A stretch of 64,000 nt of DNA, from the NCBI GenBank assembly GCA_905221605.1, contig CAJNDS010002553.1, positions 195,553 to 259,552 on the forward strand, read 5' to 3'. Source of the DNA: Symbiodinium natans. Lineage: Eukaryota; Sar; Dinophyceae; Suessiales; Symbiodiniaceae. The position numbers and the translations under genes are program-made. Below are positions 1 through 9,380 of this stretch, in pieces. The first letter of the stretch is position 1. The number at the start of each line of letters is the position of its first letter. The notes beneath the pieces are model-generated. The model saw only the letters and a list, made by a program, of their open reading frames with translations, searched no databases and was not told where the DNA came from.

Positions 1-485
1 CTGGCTGTGCAGGCTTCCTGTGGAGGTGAGTTCAGAGTTAACACCCAACACCCTAAACCCTAAGCCTTCAACCCTGTCTAAACCCTGAACCCTAAACCCT
101 AAACCCCAAAAACTCCTAGCCCTAAACCCTAAACCCTAAACCCCAAATCCTGAAAAGGTTACTCTTGGGAGAGCCGGAAGCCCTAAACCCCTAAATCTCG
201 AAAGCCCAAGGGTTTAGGGTTTAGGGTTTCGGGTTTAGGGTTTAGGGTTTAGGATTTAGAGTTTGGGGTTTGGGGTTTGGGGTTTAGGGCTTATTGTAGG
301 CCCCCAATACAATTTGGCTCCCAATTGCAGTCAAGACGTTCCCAAAACCTAAAGCCCGAAGCCCTAAAGCCCTAAAGCCCTAAAGCCCTAAAGCCCTAAA
401 GCCCTAAAGCCCTAAAGCCCTAAAGCCCTAAAACCCTGAGGCCCGCAAGGTTAAACCCCGATACCACCCGCTGGGCTACTAGCAG
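1..485. repeat. Degenerate telomere-like repeat block
   Basis: CCCTAAA units (about 48-170) are followed by the opposite orientation TTTAGGG (about 208-290), and then by an 8-bp variant, AAGCCCTA, repeated about nine times (about 355-430). Bases 13-25 lie between an AG and a strong GTGAGT donor and could be a 13-nt exon, but this is too short to support. No other coding content is visible. Confidence 0.8.
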
Positions 486-582
486 AGAAGCCCTTGCGAC
501 GCATCAAGTAGCACCAGTTCTCCATGAAGGACACAAGCCCGCGGCGCCAAAGAAGGATGATCGGAAGGTCCCGGGATGCCCG
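486..582 (+). CDS. Exon-like island, unidentified
   Basis: A 97-nt GC-rich island lies between AG (484-485) and GT (583-584) and is open in the frame ending ...DDRKVPGCP (one base plus 32 codons). CCCTAAAG repeat lies upstream and TTTAGGG-type repeat follows directly, the usual flanking in this window. It could be an upstream exon of the kinesin or of another gene. I recognise no domain. Confidence 0.38.
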
Positions 583-700
583 GTTAGGGTTTCGAGTTTA
601 TAAGGGCTCAGGCTTAGAGGTTAAGGGTTTAGGGCTTAGGCTTTGGGGTTTTTGCTTTAGGGCTCAGGGCTTTTGGGTCTTGCGGTGAAGCGATGCTTAG

Positions 701-776
701 ATCCAGAGAGCCGAAGAAGAGAGAAGCCAAGCCCACACGCCACGCGCCAGCTCAAGCTCATAGCAACCTTCAAAAG
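701..776 (+). CDS. Exon-like island, unidentified
   Basis: A 76-nt non-repetitive block follows AG (699-700) and is followed by GTAAAA. Two frames are open, so neither frame nor product can be chosen. G-strand repeat lies on both sides. Confidence 0.3.
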
Positions 777-1108
777 GTAAAAAAGGGGCTCAGGGATCAG
801 TGATTAGGGTTTGGGGTTTGGGGTTTAGGGTTTAGGGCTTCGGGTTTAGGGTTGAGGGTTTGGGGTTTGGGGTTGGGGATTTGGGGCTTAAGGGCTTCAA
901 GGTTCAGGTGTTAGGGAGTTGTGCCTTTTGTTTTGGAAACTTTCCTACCCTAAGCCCTAAACCTTGAACCCGAAACCCTAAACCCTAAACCCGAAACCCG
1001 AAATCGTAAACCCTAAACCCTAAACCCTAAACCCCAAACCCTAAACCCTAAACCCTAAACCCTAAAGCCTAAAGCCCTAAACCCTAAACCCTAAACCCCG
1101 CCTTGCAG
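777..1108 (+). repeat. Intron-like inverted telomeric repeat
   Basis: The block starts with TTTAGGG/TTTGGGG units (about 806-890), switches near 945 to CCCTAAA units and ends in CCTTGCAG directly before the kinesin switch II exon. It is a compact example of an intron with G-strand repeat at the 5' end and C-strand repeat at the 3' end. Confidence 0.65.
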
Positions 1109-1168
1109 TCGCTGAGCTCCCGCGTGAATCTCGTGGACTTGGCGGGCTCCGAGCGCACGCCTCCCAGC
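1109..1168 (+). CDS. Kinesin motor exon (switch II, VNLVDLAGSER)
   Basis: After CCTTGCAG the frame reads SLSSRVNLVDLAGSERT. NLVDLAGSER is the kinesin switch II signature (DLAGSE), which couples the nucleotide state to microtubule binding, and the preceding SSRV fits the strand before it. The protein would be a microtubule motor in the cytoplasm, mitotic apparatus or flagellum. The 3' boundary is unsure: GT at 1169-1170 (after TPPS) or GC at 1159-1160 (after SER plus two bases), the latter matching the CGCAC/GC junction of the exon ending at 37068. The next motor motif, INQSLTALG, lies 2 kb downstream at 3175 in the right order. Confidence 0.82.
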
Positions 1169-1658
1169 GTCCCTGAAAGAGTTCTTCAGGGTTTAGGGTT
1201 TAGGGTTTAGGGTGAAAGAGTTCTTCAGGGTTTAGGGTTCTTAGGGGAGGGGGGTTCACGGGGGGTATGCAACAAAAAGGGTCCCTAAATACTCCCCATC
1301 GCCCCCCCTGAAAGGAGGTGGGGGGGGCCCTCGATACCCTGAGCCAGAAACGGTTTAGGATTTTCGGTTTTTAGGTTTAGGGTTTAGAGTCTAGAGTTTA
1401 GGGTTTAGGGTGTGGGGTTTAAAGTTTAGGGATGTATATCATTAAGCCGTGCAAGAAAGAGGCCCTTGAACTCCTGAACCTTGAACCTTGAACCCCTACA
1501 ATTCAAGCCCCTTCTAAACCCCGTCAAGCCCCTCTACACCCCCGTAAGCCTTTAGAAGCTCCTATGAACTAAACCAAAGGCCGGCGAGAAGGGCAGAGAG
1601 GTCCGCAGGTTTCGGGTTTAGGGTTTAGCGGTTAGGGTGCATTCAACTTTCCTCGAAG
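1169..1658. repeat. Telomere-like intronic sequence
   Basis: TTTAGGG-type repeat fills about 1186-1250 and 1345-1425, including a 25-bp duplication with a 39-bp offset (1174 and 1213, containing AAAGAGTTCTTCAGGG). A G/C-rich stretch lies at 1240-1330 and degenerate C-strand text at 1470-1560. No coding content is supported. Confidence 0.6.
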
Positions 1659-1695
1659 ACCTGCGGCCACAGCGTTGAAAGGTGTGTTGCGAGAG
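1659..1695 (+). CDS. Possible small kinesin exon between switch II and INQSL
   Basis: 37 nt lie between CCTCGAAG and GTGGAG. Read from phase 0 (if the previous exon ends at 1168) it gives TCGHSVERCVARG and leaves one base, exactly the phase needed by the exon at 3175, so the joined text ends ...ARGCAINQSL. The length is near the usual switch II to INxSL spacing, but the residues are only loosely kinesin-like. Confidence 0.3.
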
Positions 1696-1745
1696 GTGGA
1701 GCTGTGCCCGTGGCAGTAGTGTACCCATGAAACCAAGCAAAGTGT

Positions 1746-2310
1746 TCAGCCAACCCCCAAACAAAGACACCCCAAACACAAAACCCCAAACCCCAAACGA
1801 CGCAAGCCCGACCAAACCCCAAACCCCAAACCCCAAACCCCAAACACCAAACACCAAACCCCAAGCCCCAAAACCCCAAACCCCAGACACCCCAGACACC
1901 CCAGACACCCCAGACACCCCAGACACCCAGACACCCCAGACACCCCAGACACCCCAGACACCCCAGACACCCCAGACACCCCAGACACCCCAGACACCCC
2001 AGACCCCCCAGACCCCACAGACCCCACAGACCCCACAGACCCCACAGACCCCACAGACCCCACAGACCCCACAGACCCCACAGACCCCACAGACCCCACA
2101 GACCCCACAGACCCCACAGACCCCACAGACACCCCCAGACCCCAGACCCCACACCCCAGACCCCAGACCCCAGACCCCAGACCCCAGACCCCAAACCCCA
2201 AAACCCCAAACCCCAAACCCAAAACCCCAAACCCCAAACGACGCAAGCCCCCAACCCCAAACGACGCAAGCCCCGAACCCCAAACTCCAAACCCCAAAAC
2301 CTGAACCCTA
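1746..2310 (+). repeat. Minisatellite derived from telomeric variants (7- and 9-bp units)
   Basis: CCCAAAC 7-mers grade into a 9-bp CCCCAGACA array (about 1884-1996), then a 9-bp CCCACAGAC array (about 2003-2130), then 7-bp CCCCAGA units (about 2140-2195) and back to CCCAAAC. The units contain no stop in several frames, which creates long meaningless open frames of TPQ/GVW type. Confidence 0.9.
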
Positions 2311-2790
2311 AACCCTGAACCCTAAACCCGAAACCCTAACCCGAAACCCTAAACCCTAAACCCTAAACCCTAAACCCTAAACCCTAAACCTAAACCCTAA
2401 CCTCAACCCAAGACCCAATGGCCGCCCAATAAACAAACCTACCGAAAACCTGCACCGTCATCGTTCTGTGTCTGCAACAACCTCAGCCCCTATGCAATGT
2501 TCTAAACTTACTGGTCGTAGTAGACAGGGTACCTCACATCCCCCTTCATAACCCTTTAGTCAATAAAACAGTAACCCTGAACCCTAAAACCCTAAAACCC
2601 CAAACCCCAAACCCGAAACCCTACAACCCCAAACCCTAAACCCTGAACCCTTGCCTCGCACCTCAACTCCCAAAACCCTAAACCCTAAACCCTAACCCTA
2701 AACCCTAAACCCTAAACCCTAAACCCTAAACCCTAAACCCTAAACCCTAAACCCTAAACCCTAAACCCTAAACCCTAAATCGCTGCCAAG
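2311..2790. repeat. CCCTAAA arrays with a short unique insert
   Basis: CCCTAAA arrays occupy about 2311-2400 and 2565-2779. The intervening 2405-2560 is non-repetitive, and I see no supported exon in it. Confidence 0.75.
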
Positions 2791-2861
2791 GCATTGCACG
2801 CAGCGGTGCGGATGGCTTGCGGCTTCGAGAAGGACCGCCGATGGCCCGTGGAGGGCCGGAG
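2791..2861 (+). CDS. Exon-like island, unidentified
   Basis: 71 GC-rich nt lie between GCCAAG and GTTCAG. One open frame contains VRMACGFEKDRRWPVEGR. C-strand repeat is upstream and G-strand repeat downstream. It lies between two kinesin motor exons but does not resemble the expected motor segment. Confidence 0.3.
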
Positions 2862-3174
2862 GTTCAGGGTTCGAGGCTAAGGGTTTGGTGCTTAGGTTGT
2901 AGGGTTTAGAGTTTAGGGTTTAGGGTTTAGGGTCTGGGGTTTGGGGTTATTGGGGTTTTTGGGCTTAGGGTTTAGGGTGTGGGGTTTAGGGTTTGGGGCT
3001 TCCCCGAACCCCAAACCGGTGCTTGCAGGGTTTACAGGGTTTACAGGGTTTAGGGTTTAGGGGGAGTGCTAAACCCTAAACCCTAAGCCCTAAACCCTAA
3101 GCCCTAGACCCCAAACCCTAAACCCACCCTAAACCCTCAGCCCGAATCCCTGAACCCTGAGTGTTGAGCCGCAG

Positions 3175-3207
3175 GTTGCGCCATCAACCAGTCCTTGACG
3201 GCGCTAG
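3175..3207 (+). CDS. Kinesin motor exon (INQSLTALG)
   Basis: After GTTGAGCCGCAG the frame reads (N)GT then CAINQSLTAL plus one base, followed by the donor GCGCAC. INxSLxALG is the conserved kinesin helix after switch II. The single leftover G joined to GC at 35839 makes the expected glycine and gives INQSLTALGLVIKQLAE, a canonical kinesin run, so the 3' boundary and its GC donor are fixed by homology and phase. If read through instead, the frame stays open to a GT at 3243, but that text is not kinesin-like. Confidence 0.8.
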
Positions 3208-3246
3208 GCGCACTTCGTGCACCGAGTGCTGGGACCGAATTAGGCT

Positions 3247-3836
3247 GTGAGGTAGGGCTTAGGGTTTAGGGTTTAGGGTTTAGGGTTTCGGGTTTAGGGT
3301 TTGGGGTTTGAGGTTTCGGGTCTAGTCCCCACGTATGAAGGCCTGCTTTTGGGGTTTAAGCGCTTGGGGTTCAGGCTTGATTTTGACCCTAAACCCGAAA
3401 CCCTAAACCCTAAACCCTAAACCCTAAGCCCTAAACCCTAAACCCTGAACCCTGAACCCTACACCCTAAACCGCACGCAGTAATGTCGAGTGCTGGTGCT
3501 TGTGGGATCCCTCAGCCTGAAGCCCCCCCCCCCCCCCCCCCCCCGAAAAGAAATGAAAATCCCCGAGGCGCGGAAGGCGCAGTCCGAGCTGTTTAGGGTT
3601 TAGGGTTTAGGGTTTAGGGTTAGTACGGTCCCTTACCTCCTTTTCAGAGTTTTGAAGTGTGGGGCCCTTGGGTTGTAGAGGGACAGATGCTTTGGGCTTA
3701 GGGTTGAGGGCTTAGGGTTTTGGGGTTTAGGGTTTAGGGTTGAGGGTTTAGGGTTGAGGGCTTAGGGTTAGAGGGTTTAGGGTTTAGGGTTTAGGGCTTA
3801 GGGTTTAGGGTTAGAGGGTTTAGGGTTTTGTGGGAG
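3247..3836. repeat. Telomere-like repeat with short unique pieces
   Basis: TTTAGGG at about 3250-3320, CCCTAAA at about 3385-3470, a C-homopolymer at 3524-3544 and TTTAGGG variants at 3590-3625 and 3690-3830. The piece at 3624-3690 (GGTCCCTTACCTCC...) resembles short-element family C. A 3547-3591 block ending in GTTTAG is a weak exon candidate. Confidence 0.7.
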
Positions 3837-3924
3837 CATGTCCTGTTTCCTGGCCGGCCCGGACCTTGTCAGTCGCGCAGACGTGCAGAAAAAGACCCTT
3901 CACCTGACTTTCCAGGACCTCAGG
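3837..3924 (+). CDS. Exon-like island, possible nested gene, exon 1
   Basis: 88 nt between GTGGGAG and GCTTAG read MSCFLAGPDLVSRADVQK and on to TFQDLR, fully open. The ATG at 3838 could be a start or internal. Phase fits the next island at 3992. I recognise no domain. Confidence 0.42.
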
Positions 3925-3991
3925 GCTTAGGCGCATGATGAAGGTAGGCACCTTTTGGACTTAAGTGCTTAGGGCTTAGGGCTTTTTGCAG

Positions 3992-4130
3992 CGAACTCGT
4001 GTGGCTGTCGTAGAACTCTTGGGTTTGGCTGCTGCGCGTCGTCGTGGAAGTGATATAGAGACGAGCTCCATGGCAGCCGTGATGCGGCGGCACGAACACG
4101 CCGGGGGCCTTGGCTCCCACGTGCTTCCAG
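3992..4130 (+). CDS. Exon-like island, possible nested gene, exon 2
   Basis: 139 nt between GCTTTTTGCAG and GTTTTT are fully open, reading RTRVAVVELLGLAAARRR and ending SHVLP plus one base. The acceptor has a pyrimidine run. One leftover base joins in phase to a terminal block at 4582. Confidence 0.45.
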
Positions 4131-4215
4131 GTTTTTTTTTTTGGGGTTACTCTGCTTAAACACGGGTTTTTTGTTTGTTGAGGCGTACCTTCTTCTTTGC
4201 TTCTCTTGAAGGTTA

Positions 4216-4464
4216 GGGTTTAAGGGTAACCCTAAACCCTAAACCCTAAACCCTAAACCCTAAACCCTAAACCCTAAACCCTAAACCCTAAACCCTAAAC
4301 CCTAAACCCTAAACCCTAAAACCTAAACACTAAACCCTAAACCCTAAACCCTAAACCCTAAACCCTAAACCCTAAACCCTAAACCCTAAACCCTAAACCC
4401 TAAACCCTAAACCCTAAACCCTAAACCCTAAACTTTCCTCTTCTTCTTCTTCTTCTTCTTCTTC
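4216..4464. repeat. CCCTAAA array plus CTT microsatellite
   Basis: About 215 bp of nearly pure CCCTAAA is followed by (CTT)n at about 4440-4464. It lies in the possible intron between the islands at 3992 and 4582. Confidence 0.9.
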
Positions 4465-4581
4465 TGTTGAAGGTTGTTAAGCCTTGAGTCCTGAAGCCCT
4501 AGAATCCCAAAGCCCTGAGCCCGGAGCTTGTGGGTGTGAGGACGGAGACTCCATCCGATCTTCCATCTCACACCTCCCCAG

Positions 4582-4613
4582 AGCCTGCCAAAGCCAAAGA
4601 CAAGCCACCCTAA
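4582..4613 (+). CDS. Possible terminal exon of nested gene
   Basis: After a long pyrimidine-rich acceptor (CACACCTCCCCAG) the frame in phase with the previous island reads EPAKAKDKPP then TAA at the edge of a CCCTAAA repeat. It is short and lysine/proline rich. The support is phase continuity and the acceptor only. Confidence 0.35.
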
Positions 4614-5280
4614 ACCTTGTAATTGTCTCCCTAATCCCTTAGACCCTAAACCCTAAACCCTAAACCCTCAACCCTAAACCCTAAACCTTAAACCCTAAAC
4701 CCTAAACCCTCCTATGCCCCAAACCTTGTAAAACCTTAAGCGGTTCTCAAGAGAGTGGGTCGGGATAAGGGCTGAGGGTTAGGACTCGGGTTTTGTAGGT
4801 AGCTCCTCCCCACCTCTTAGAGAAGGGTTGAGGTTAGGGTTTAGGGTTCAGGGTATGGTTTAGGGTTTGGTTTAGGGTTTAGGGTTTGGGGTTTGGGGTT
4901 TGGGGTTTGGGGTTTGGGGTTTGGGGTTTGGGGTTTGGGGTTTGGGGTTTGGGGTTAGGGGTTTGGGGTTTGGGGTTTGTGGCGTTTGGGGGCTTTCTGA
5001 GAGGGGTCTAGGGGTTTATTGTCAGGGTCGCATTTATAGCCTCCTCCCCTCAGATTTTGTCTTGGTCTCCGGGGTTGTGAGGGTGGTAAAAAATAATTGG
5101 GGGTGGCAATTAAGTGGGTCAGGGGTCTGGGGGTCTGGGGGTCTGGGGGTCTGGGGGTCTGGGGGTCTGGGGGTCTGGGGGTCTGGGGGGGGAGTCTGGG
5201 GGTCTGGGGGGTCTGGGGGGGGGGGGGGGGTCAGCTGTCAAGACTACTAATTGCTTCAGAACCCCGAAAAAAACAAAAAC
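4614..5280. repeat. Telomere variants, TTTGGGG array and GGGGGTCT array
   Basis: Degenerate CCCTAAA fills about 4640-4710. A TTTGGGG array of about 13 units lies at 4880-4978, and an 8-bp GGGGGTCT array at about 5122-5225, ending in a G-run. Open frames here are repeat artefacts. Confidence 0.85.
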
Positions 5281-5372
5281 AGTATTCTTCCTTATTAATA
5301 GGGTAATGTAGGGATTATTCATTTTTTTATATTTCTTTTGGGGTTCTTAAGCAAATAGTAGAAGAAGGGTTT
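5281..5372 (+). mobile_element. Short dispersed element, family G, copy 1
   Basis: AT-rich text unlike its surroundings. It shares ATTCTTCCTTAT, GGGTAATRTAGGGATTATT and GGGTTCTTAAGCAAATAGTA with 32938-33060. No terminal inverted repeat was found, so the exact ends are approximate. Confidence 0.5.
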
Positions 5373-5391
5373 GCTTTGGCTTGTTTTCAAG

Positions 5392-5486
5392 GGTTCCACC
5401 TCCTCTCTGCGGTCCTGGAACGGTTTCTGGCCAGCTCGGATGAAACAAGCTTCTCTGCAATGGACTTCTTCAGCAACCTGCAGTAA
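5392..5486 (+). CDS. Candidate terminal exon, unidentified
   Basis: After a pyrimidine-rich acceptor (GGCTTGTTTTCAAG) the frame reads FHLLSAVLERFLASSDE and ends FFSNLQ then TAA. The composition is protein-like (amphipathic, acidic/serine). I cannot assign a family or an upstream exon. Confidence 0.45.
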
Positions 5487-5514
5487 AATTCTAGACTTCA
5501 GGCCGGCCGATTTC

Positions 5515-5960
5515 TTTAGGGTTTAGGGTTTAGGTTTTAGGGTTTAGGGGTCACCCCATTTCTATCTTCACCCGACCCCCCCCCCCCCCCTTTTTAGCTT
5601 TGTTTCGACATGTGAGCCCAGATCCGTCTCCTCATGGAAGGTCGTCTTGGACCGGGATCCCCGAGCCCGCCGAATAGATCAACCCTAAACCCTAAACCAA
5701 AGACCCTGAACCCTAAACCCTAAACCCTAAACCCTAAACCCTAAACCCTAAACCCTAAACCCTAAACCCTAAACCCTAAACCCTAAACCCTAAACCCTCA
5801 ACCCTCAACCCTAAACCCTCAACCCTAAACCCTCAACCCTAAACCCTAAACCCCAAAACCCTAAACCCTAAACCCTCCCACCCCATTCATAGAATGTGAG
5901 GCTTACAGTAGGGGTTTAAAAGGGTCCAGGCCCGGTACATGTAGGCCCCCAAGTGCCCAG
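5515..5960. repeat. Telomere-like arrays
   Basis: A short TTTAGGG run at 5515-5547, a C-homopolymer at 5576-5590, CCCTAAA with CCCTCAA variants at 5686-5877, then unique text to 5960 with no supported gene. Confidence 0.75.
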
Positions 5961-6020
5961 GTCATACCTGAACATCCAAGCCTGCAAGATCTGGTGGTGG
6001 CCATCAAGATGGAGCGTGAG
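5961..6020 (+). CDS. Exon-like island, unidentified
   Basis: Exactly 20 codons (VIPEHPSLQDLVVAIKMERE) lie between GTGCCCAG and a GC donor, phase 0 on both sides. The sequence is helical in character. GC donors are the common type in this window. Confidence 0.42.
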
Positions 6021-6056
6021 GCTGGGCCGGGTTGGATTGGGTTAGGGAGGGGGGGG

Positions 6057-6158
6057 GGGTTCATGGGGGGTAGGTACCTAGGGAACCTTAGGGAAGCTTA
6101 GGGAGCTTTAGGGAGTAGTTGGGGGGGTTTTAGGGAACCTTGGGCTCCCTTAAGAACA
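6057..6158 (+). mobile_element. Short dispersed element, family F, copy 1
   Basis: Shares GTAGGTACCTAGGGAACC, GGGAAGCTTAGGGAGC and GGGAACCT...TTAAGAAC with 40664-40795, and in inverted orientation with 52040-52140. A piece at about 1255-1310 is a distant relative. Confidence 0.55.
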
Positions 6159-6675
6159 GAAAAAGTAGGTGTCGGGCGCACTTGAGGGTTCACATGCCTC
6201 TAAACCCCGAGGCCCTCAACGCCTAAGCCCCTAAGCGCCGAAGCCCGTAAACCCCTAAACCTCTAAAGCCGACACCCCTAAACCCCCTAAACCTTACAAA
6301 GCCTCAACCCATATGAGCCCTAAACCCGTCAACCTCTGAAGCCTAAACCCCTAATCTTGGGGTCGGAATGATTACTCATTGTATTCCCTTGTGGTCCCTT
6401 TATTATTATACCTAGTATTCCCTTGTGGTCCCTTTTTGCCTTAATTCCCCCCCCTCCCCAAACCCTGTTCTAATTTCAGCCCCCTATAGTAAAGCCCTCA
6501 TCCTTGTGTCCGCCAGCACCACTGCGACCTAAACCCTAAACCCTAAACCCTAAACCCTAAACCCTAAACCCTAAACCCTAAACCCTAAACCCTAAACCCT
6601 AAACCCTAAACCCTAAACCCTAAACCCTAAACCCTAAAGCCTAAAGCCTAAACCCTAAAGCCTAAAGCCTAAACC

Positions 6676-6721
<46 letters not shown>

Positions 6722-7232
6722 ACCCTAAACCCTAAACCCTAGGATAGTTTGGTCAGTGCTTGCTAGACACCTTAAACCCTTCGGTTTGCTCCGGGGCCTG
6801 CGTTTGCTTTTTGTTTCGCGGCGTGCTTGTTGTGTGCTCCTCATTTTTTGCACGTATATTGGTGCACCCTTCTGAAACCCGAAACCCTCAACCCTGAACC
6901 CTCTTCCCGAAGCCCTAAATCCTAACCCCTAAATTCGTGAAGGCAGCTCTAGGCTAGGGTTTAGGGTTTAGGGTTTAGGGTTTAGGGTTTAGGGTTTAGG
7001 GTTTAGGGTTTAGGGTTTAGGGTTTAAGGTTTCGGGTTTAGGAGAGCCGCCTGGCTCTAGGGGTCATGGTTTCGGCCCAGGCCTTGAGCCCTAAACCCTG
7101 AACCCTAAAACCCCAACCCTAAACCCTAAACCCTGAACCCTAAACCCTAAACCCTAAACCCTAAACCCTAAACCCTGAACCCTGAACCCTAAGCCCTAAG
7201 CCCTAAAGCCCAAATCCTCGAAAATGCTTCAG
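6159..7232. repeat. Telomere-like arrays and unique spacer
   Basis: A CCCTAAA array with an internal homogeneous CCCTCAA block (about 6670-6725) covers 6532-6745. TTTAGGG at 6957-7026 and CCCTAAA at 7088-7205. The unique stretches 6375-6530 and 6746-6870 show no supported coding sequence. Confidence 0.75.
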
Positions 7233-7283
7233 AGGCCAGGGAGGCAGCGATGGCGGACCAGCAGAAGTGGCTGGGCTGTGAAG
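7233..7283 (+). CDS. Exon-like island, possible coiled coil
   Basis: 51 nt between ATGCTTCAG and GTTCAG. The most protein-like frame reads AREAAMADQQKWLGCE. A second frame is also open, so the reading is uncertain. Confidence 0.35.
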
Positions 7284-8412
7284 GTTCAGGGTTCCGGGGT
7301 TTAGGGTTTAGGGTTCGGGGTTGATGCGAGGTTTGGGTTTTGCATGTCGTTTCAGGGTTTAGAGGTGTTCAGGGTTTCAGGGTTTAGGGTTTTAGGGTGT
7401 TTGGGTTTTGACAAGGAACCATTCCGTCTGCGCGACTTCCAGTTTCAAGAGTTGGGGGGGGCATAGGCGGTTTCAAGCGAGGTTCCGGGCTGTTTGACCC
7501 CCCTTGAAGCCCCCTCGCTCAAGAACCCTATAGTTGTTCTCTTTTCTTGATGAGCTGTTATCTTTGCTGTCGTTGTTATTGTTATTGTAAGTGGTCATTT
7601 CTCAACATGACGGTCCCTTTTCGGGGGATTAATTGAAAGATTACAAGCGAGCATACTTTCTCGAGGATCCCCCCATAAATCGCTTCTTGATCTGCGTTTG
7701 GGTTGAAAGAGCGCTGGGCTTCAGGGGGGGGGTTAGGGTTTAGGGTTTAGGGTTTGGGGTTTAGGGTTTAGGGTTTAGGGTTTAAGGCTTGGGGCGGGGG
7801 GGGGGGGGGGCGGGGCTGAGGGCGCGCTTAGTGTTTCATTTAGGGTTTAGGGTTTAGGGTTTAGGTTTTAGGGGTTTCGGGGTGTCAGGGTTTCGGGGTT
7901 TCGGGGTTTTAAGGTTCAGTTCAGGGAGCCCTTGTATCCCTCAGCCCGTGCATAAGACAAGCGGTGCTTCTTGCCCTAAACCCTAAACCCTAAACCCTAA
8001 ACCCTAAAGCACCAGGCATTTGGATTGGCGCTTCGTGCACTTTGCGGAGGCGGCCAGAGCTCTTCATCCTAAACCCTAAAACCCTAAACTCTACGTCCTA
8101 CATCCTAAGCCCTAAACCCTAAACCCTAAACCCTAAAACCCTAAACGCCCACTCCTTCACAGCCTCTTATGAGCTTTGGGCCCTGGGCTTCAGGGTTCAT
8201 GGGGCTGGGGCCTTCTAACCCTAAAGCCCAAACCATAAACCCTACCCCTAAACCCTAAACCCTAAACCCTGAACCCTAAACCCTAAACCCTAAACCCTAA
8301 ACCCTAAACCCTAAACCCTAAACCCTAAACCCTAAACCCTAAACCCTAAACCCTCAACCCTAAACCCTTGCATGCGCCTTTGGGCCTTTAGGGTTTAGGG
8401 TTAGGGTTTAGG
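7284..8412. repeat. Mixed telomere-like repeat
   Basis: G-strand repeat at 7290-7395, 7735-7790 and 7838-7915, and C-strand repeat at 7975-8006 and 8221-8370. The non-repeat text 7400-7720 and 8007-8070 holds no gene I can support, although 8011-8062 has an open frame of uncertain meaning. Confidence 0.7.
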
Positions 8413-8530
8413 GTTATAACTGTACTTAGAACTGTACTTGTAACCATATGAGGGCACTTAAGGGCTTATCAGTGGGTGTGTTATAAGTACAGTTTTCATT
8501 GAGTAATAAGTACCATGAACCTCCAAGCAA
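8413..8530 (+). mobile_element. Short inverted-repeat element, family B, copy 1 (5' truncated)
   Basis: Contains GGGCACTTAAGGGCTTATC and ends AAGTACCATGAACCTCCAAG, matching the right half of the complete copy at 46525-46669. The left terminus is missing and telomeric repeat abuts it. Confidence 0.7.
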
Positions 8531-9304
8531 GGTTCTGTGCAGGTTTGGGTTAGGATTAGTGCTTCGGTCTGGTTTCAGGGTTTCGGGTTTCGGTTTTAGG
8601 GTTTGGGGCTTAGGGTTTCGGGTTTGTTTAGGGTTACAATGAAAGGTGTAGGAGATGAACCCTAAACTCTGAACCTTCAACAAGCCTAAACTTGAAATCC
8701 TTAACAAGAAAGTCCAAACCCGTAAGCCTTGTAACTTAGCAGTCGAATAGGCGGTCTGTAGCCGTTTTGGGAATTTGGGTTTAGGGCTTTCGGCTCATCA
8801 GTTGCCCCATCCCTCATCCCCAAACCCCAAACCCCAAACCACCCCAAACCCCCCCAAACCCCCCCAAACCCCAAACCCCAAACCCCAAACCCTAGACCCT
8901 GGACCCTAGGCCCGAAATCCTAAACCCTAAGCGCTAAACCCCAAACTTAAAACCTACACCCTGAACCTCGCTATCGCTGCCGACGAACCTCCAAGTCTTC
9001 TGTCTGGAGACTCATATTTGGTAAGTCAGGGTTGGTGCAGTCGGTCTTGGATAAGGCAAGAAAATGGCCTAAACTCTAAACCCTAAACCCAACTTAAACC
9101 CAAAACCCAAAACCCTAGATCCTAGCAGCAGGAAACGTAATGGTTGGCTAACTGACATGAAGAACCCTAAGCCCTAAACCCTAAACCCTAAACCCTACAT
9201 CCTAAACCCTAAACCCTAAACCCTAAACCCTAAACCCTGAACCCTGAACCCTGAGCTCAAGATATGAAGCCCTAAGCAACCCTGAGCCCAAAGCCTTTGC
9301 GCAG
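8531..9304. repeat. Telomere-like repeat and short unique text
   Basis: TTTAGGG/TTTCGGG variants at 8570-8640, CCCAAAC variants at 8818-8890, CCCTAAA at 9074-9110 and 9168-9260. A consensus-like donor GTAAGT at 9021 follows open text from about 8970, suggesting an exon end whose acceptor I cannot place. Confidence 0.65.
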
Positions 9305-9380
9305 GAATTCAACCTCCGTCTGGAGCAGATGGAACAGAAGATGGACGAGAGCCTGGAGGCCCTGCAGTGCGAGCTTCGAG
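9305..9380 (+). CDS. Exon-like island, coiled coil
   Basis: 76 nt between TTTGCGCAG and GTTGGG read EFNLRLEQMEQKMDESLEAL and on to QCELRG, fully open. Leucine, methionine and charged residues are spaced as in a heptad coiled coil. C-strand repeat is upstream and TTTAGGG repeat directly downstream. This is one of the most convincing orphan exons; the gene is unknown. Confidence 0.5.

Noticed and set aside
361-430. CRISPR-like direct repeats
   Set aside because: Eight-base units without spacers; telomeric variant tandem repeat in a eukaryotic context.
1618-2311. Four overlapping long ORFs on both strands (TPQTPQ / GVWGLG types)
   Set aside because: Stop-free 7- and 9-bp repeats explain them; there is no non-repeat coding core.
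2791-2861. Assignment of this island to the kinesin motor
   Set aside because: Although between two motor exons, its residues do not match the segment between switch II and INxSL.
8755-8772. Spliced-leader relic (GTAGCCGTTTTGG resembles the dinoflagellate leader)
   Set aside because: Only about 12 of 13 bases match a fragment of the leader and it is not followed by a coding sequence; too weak.
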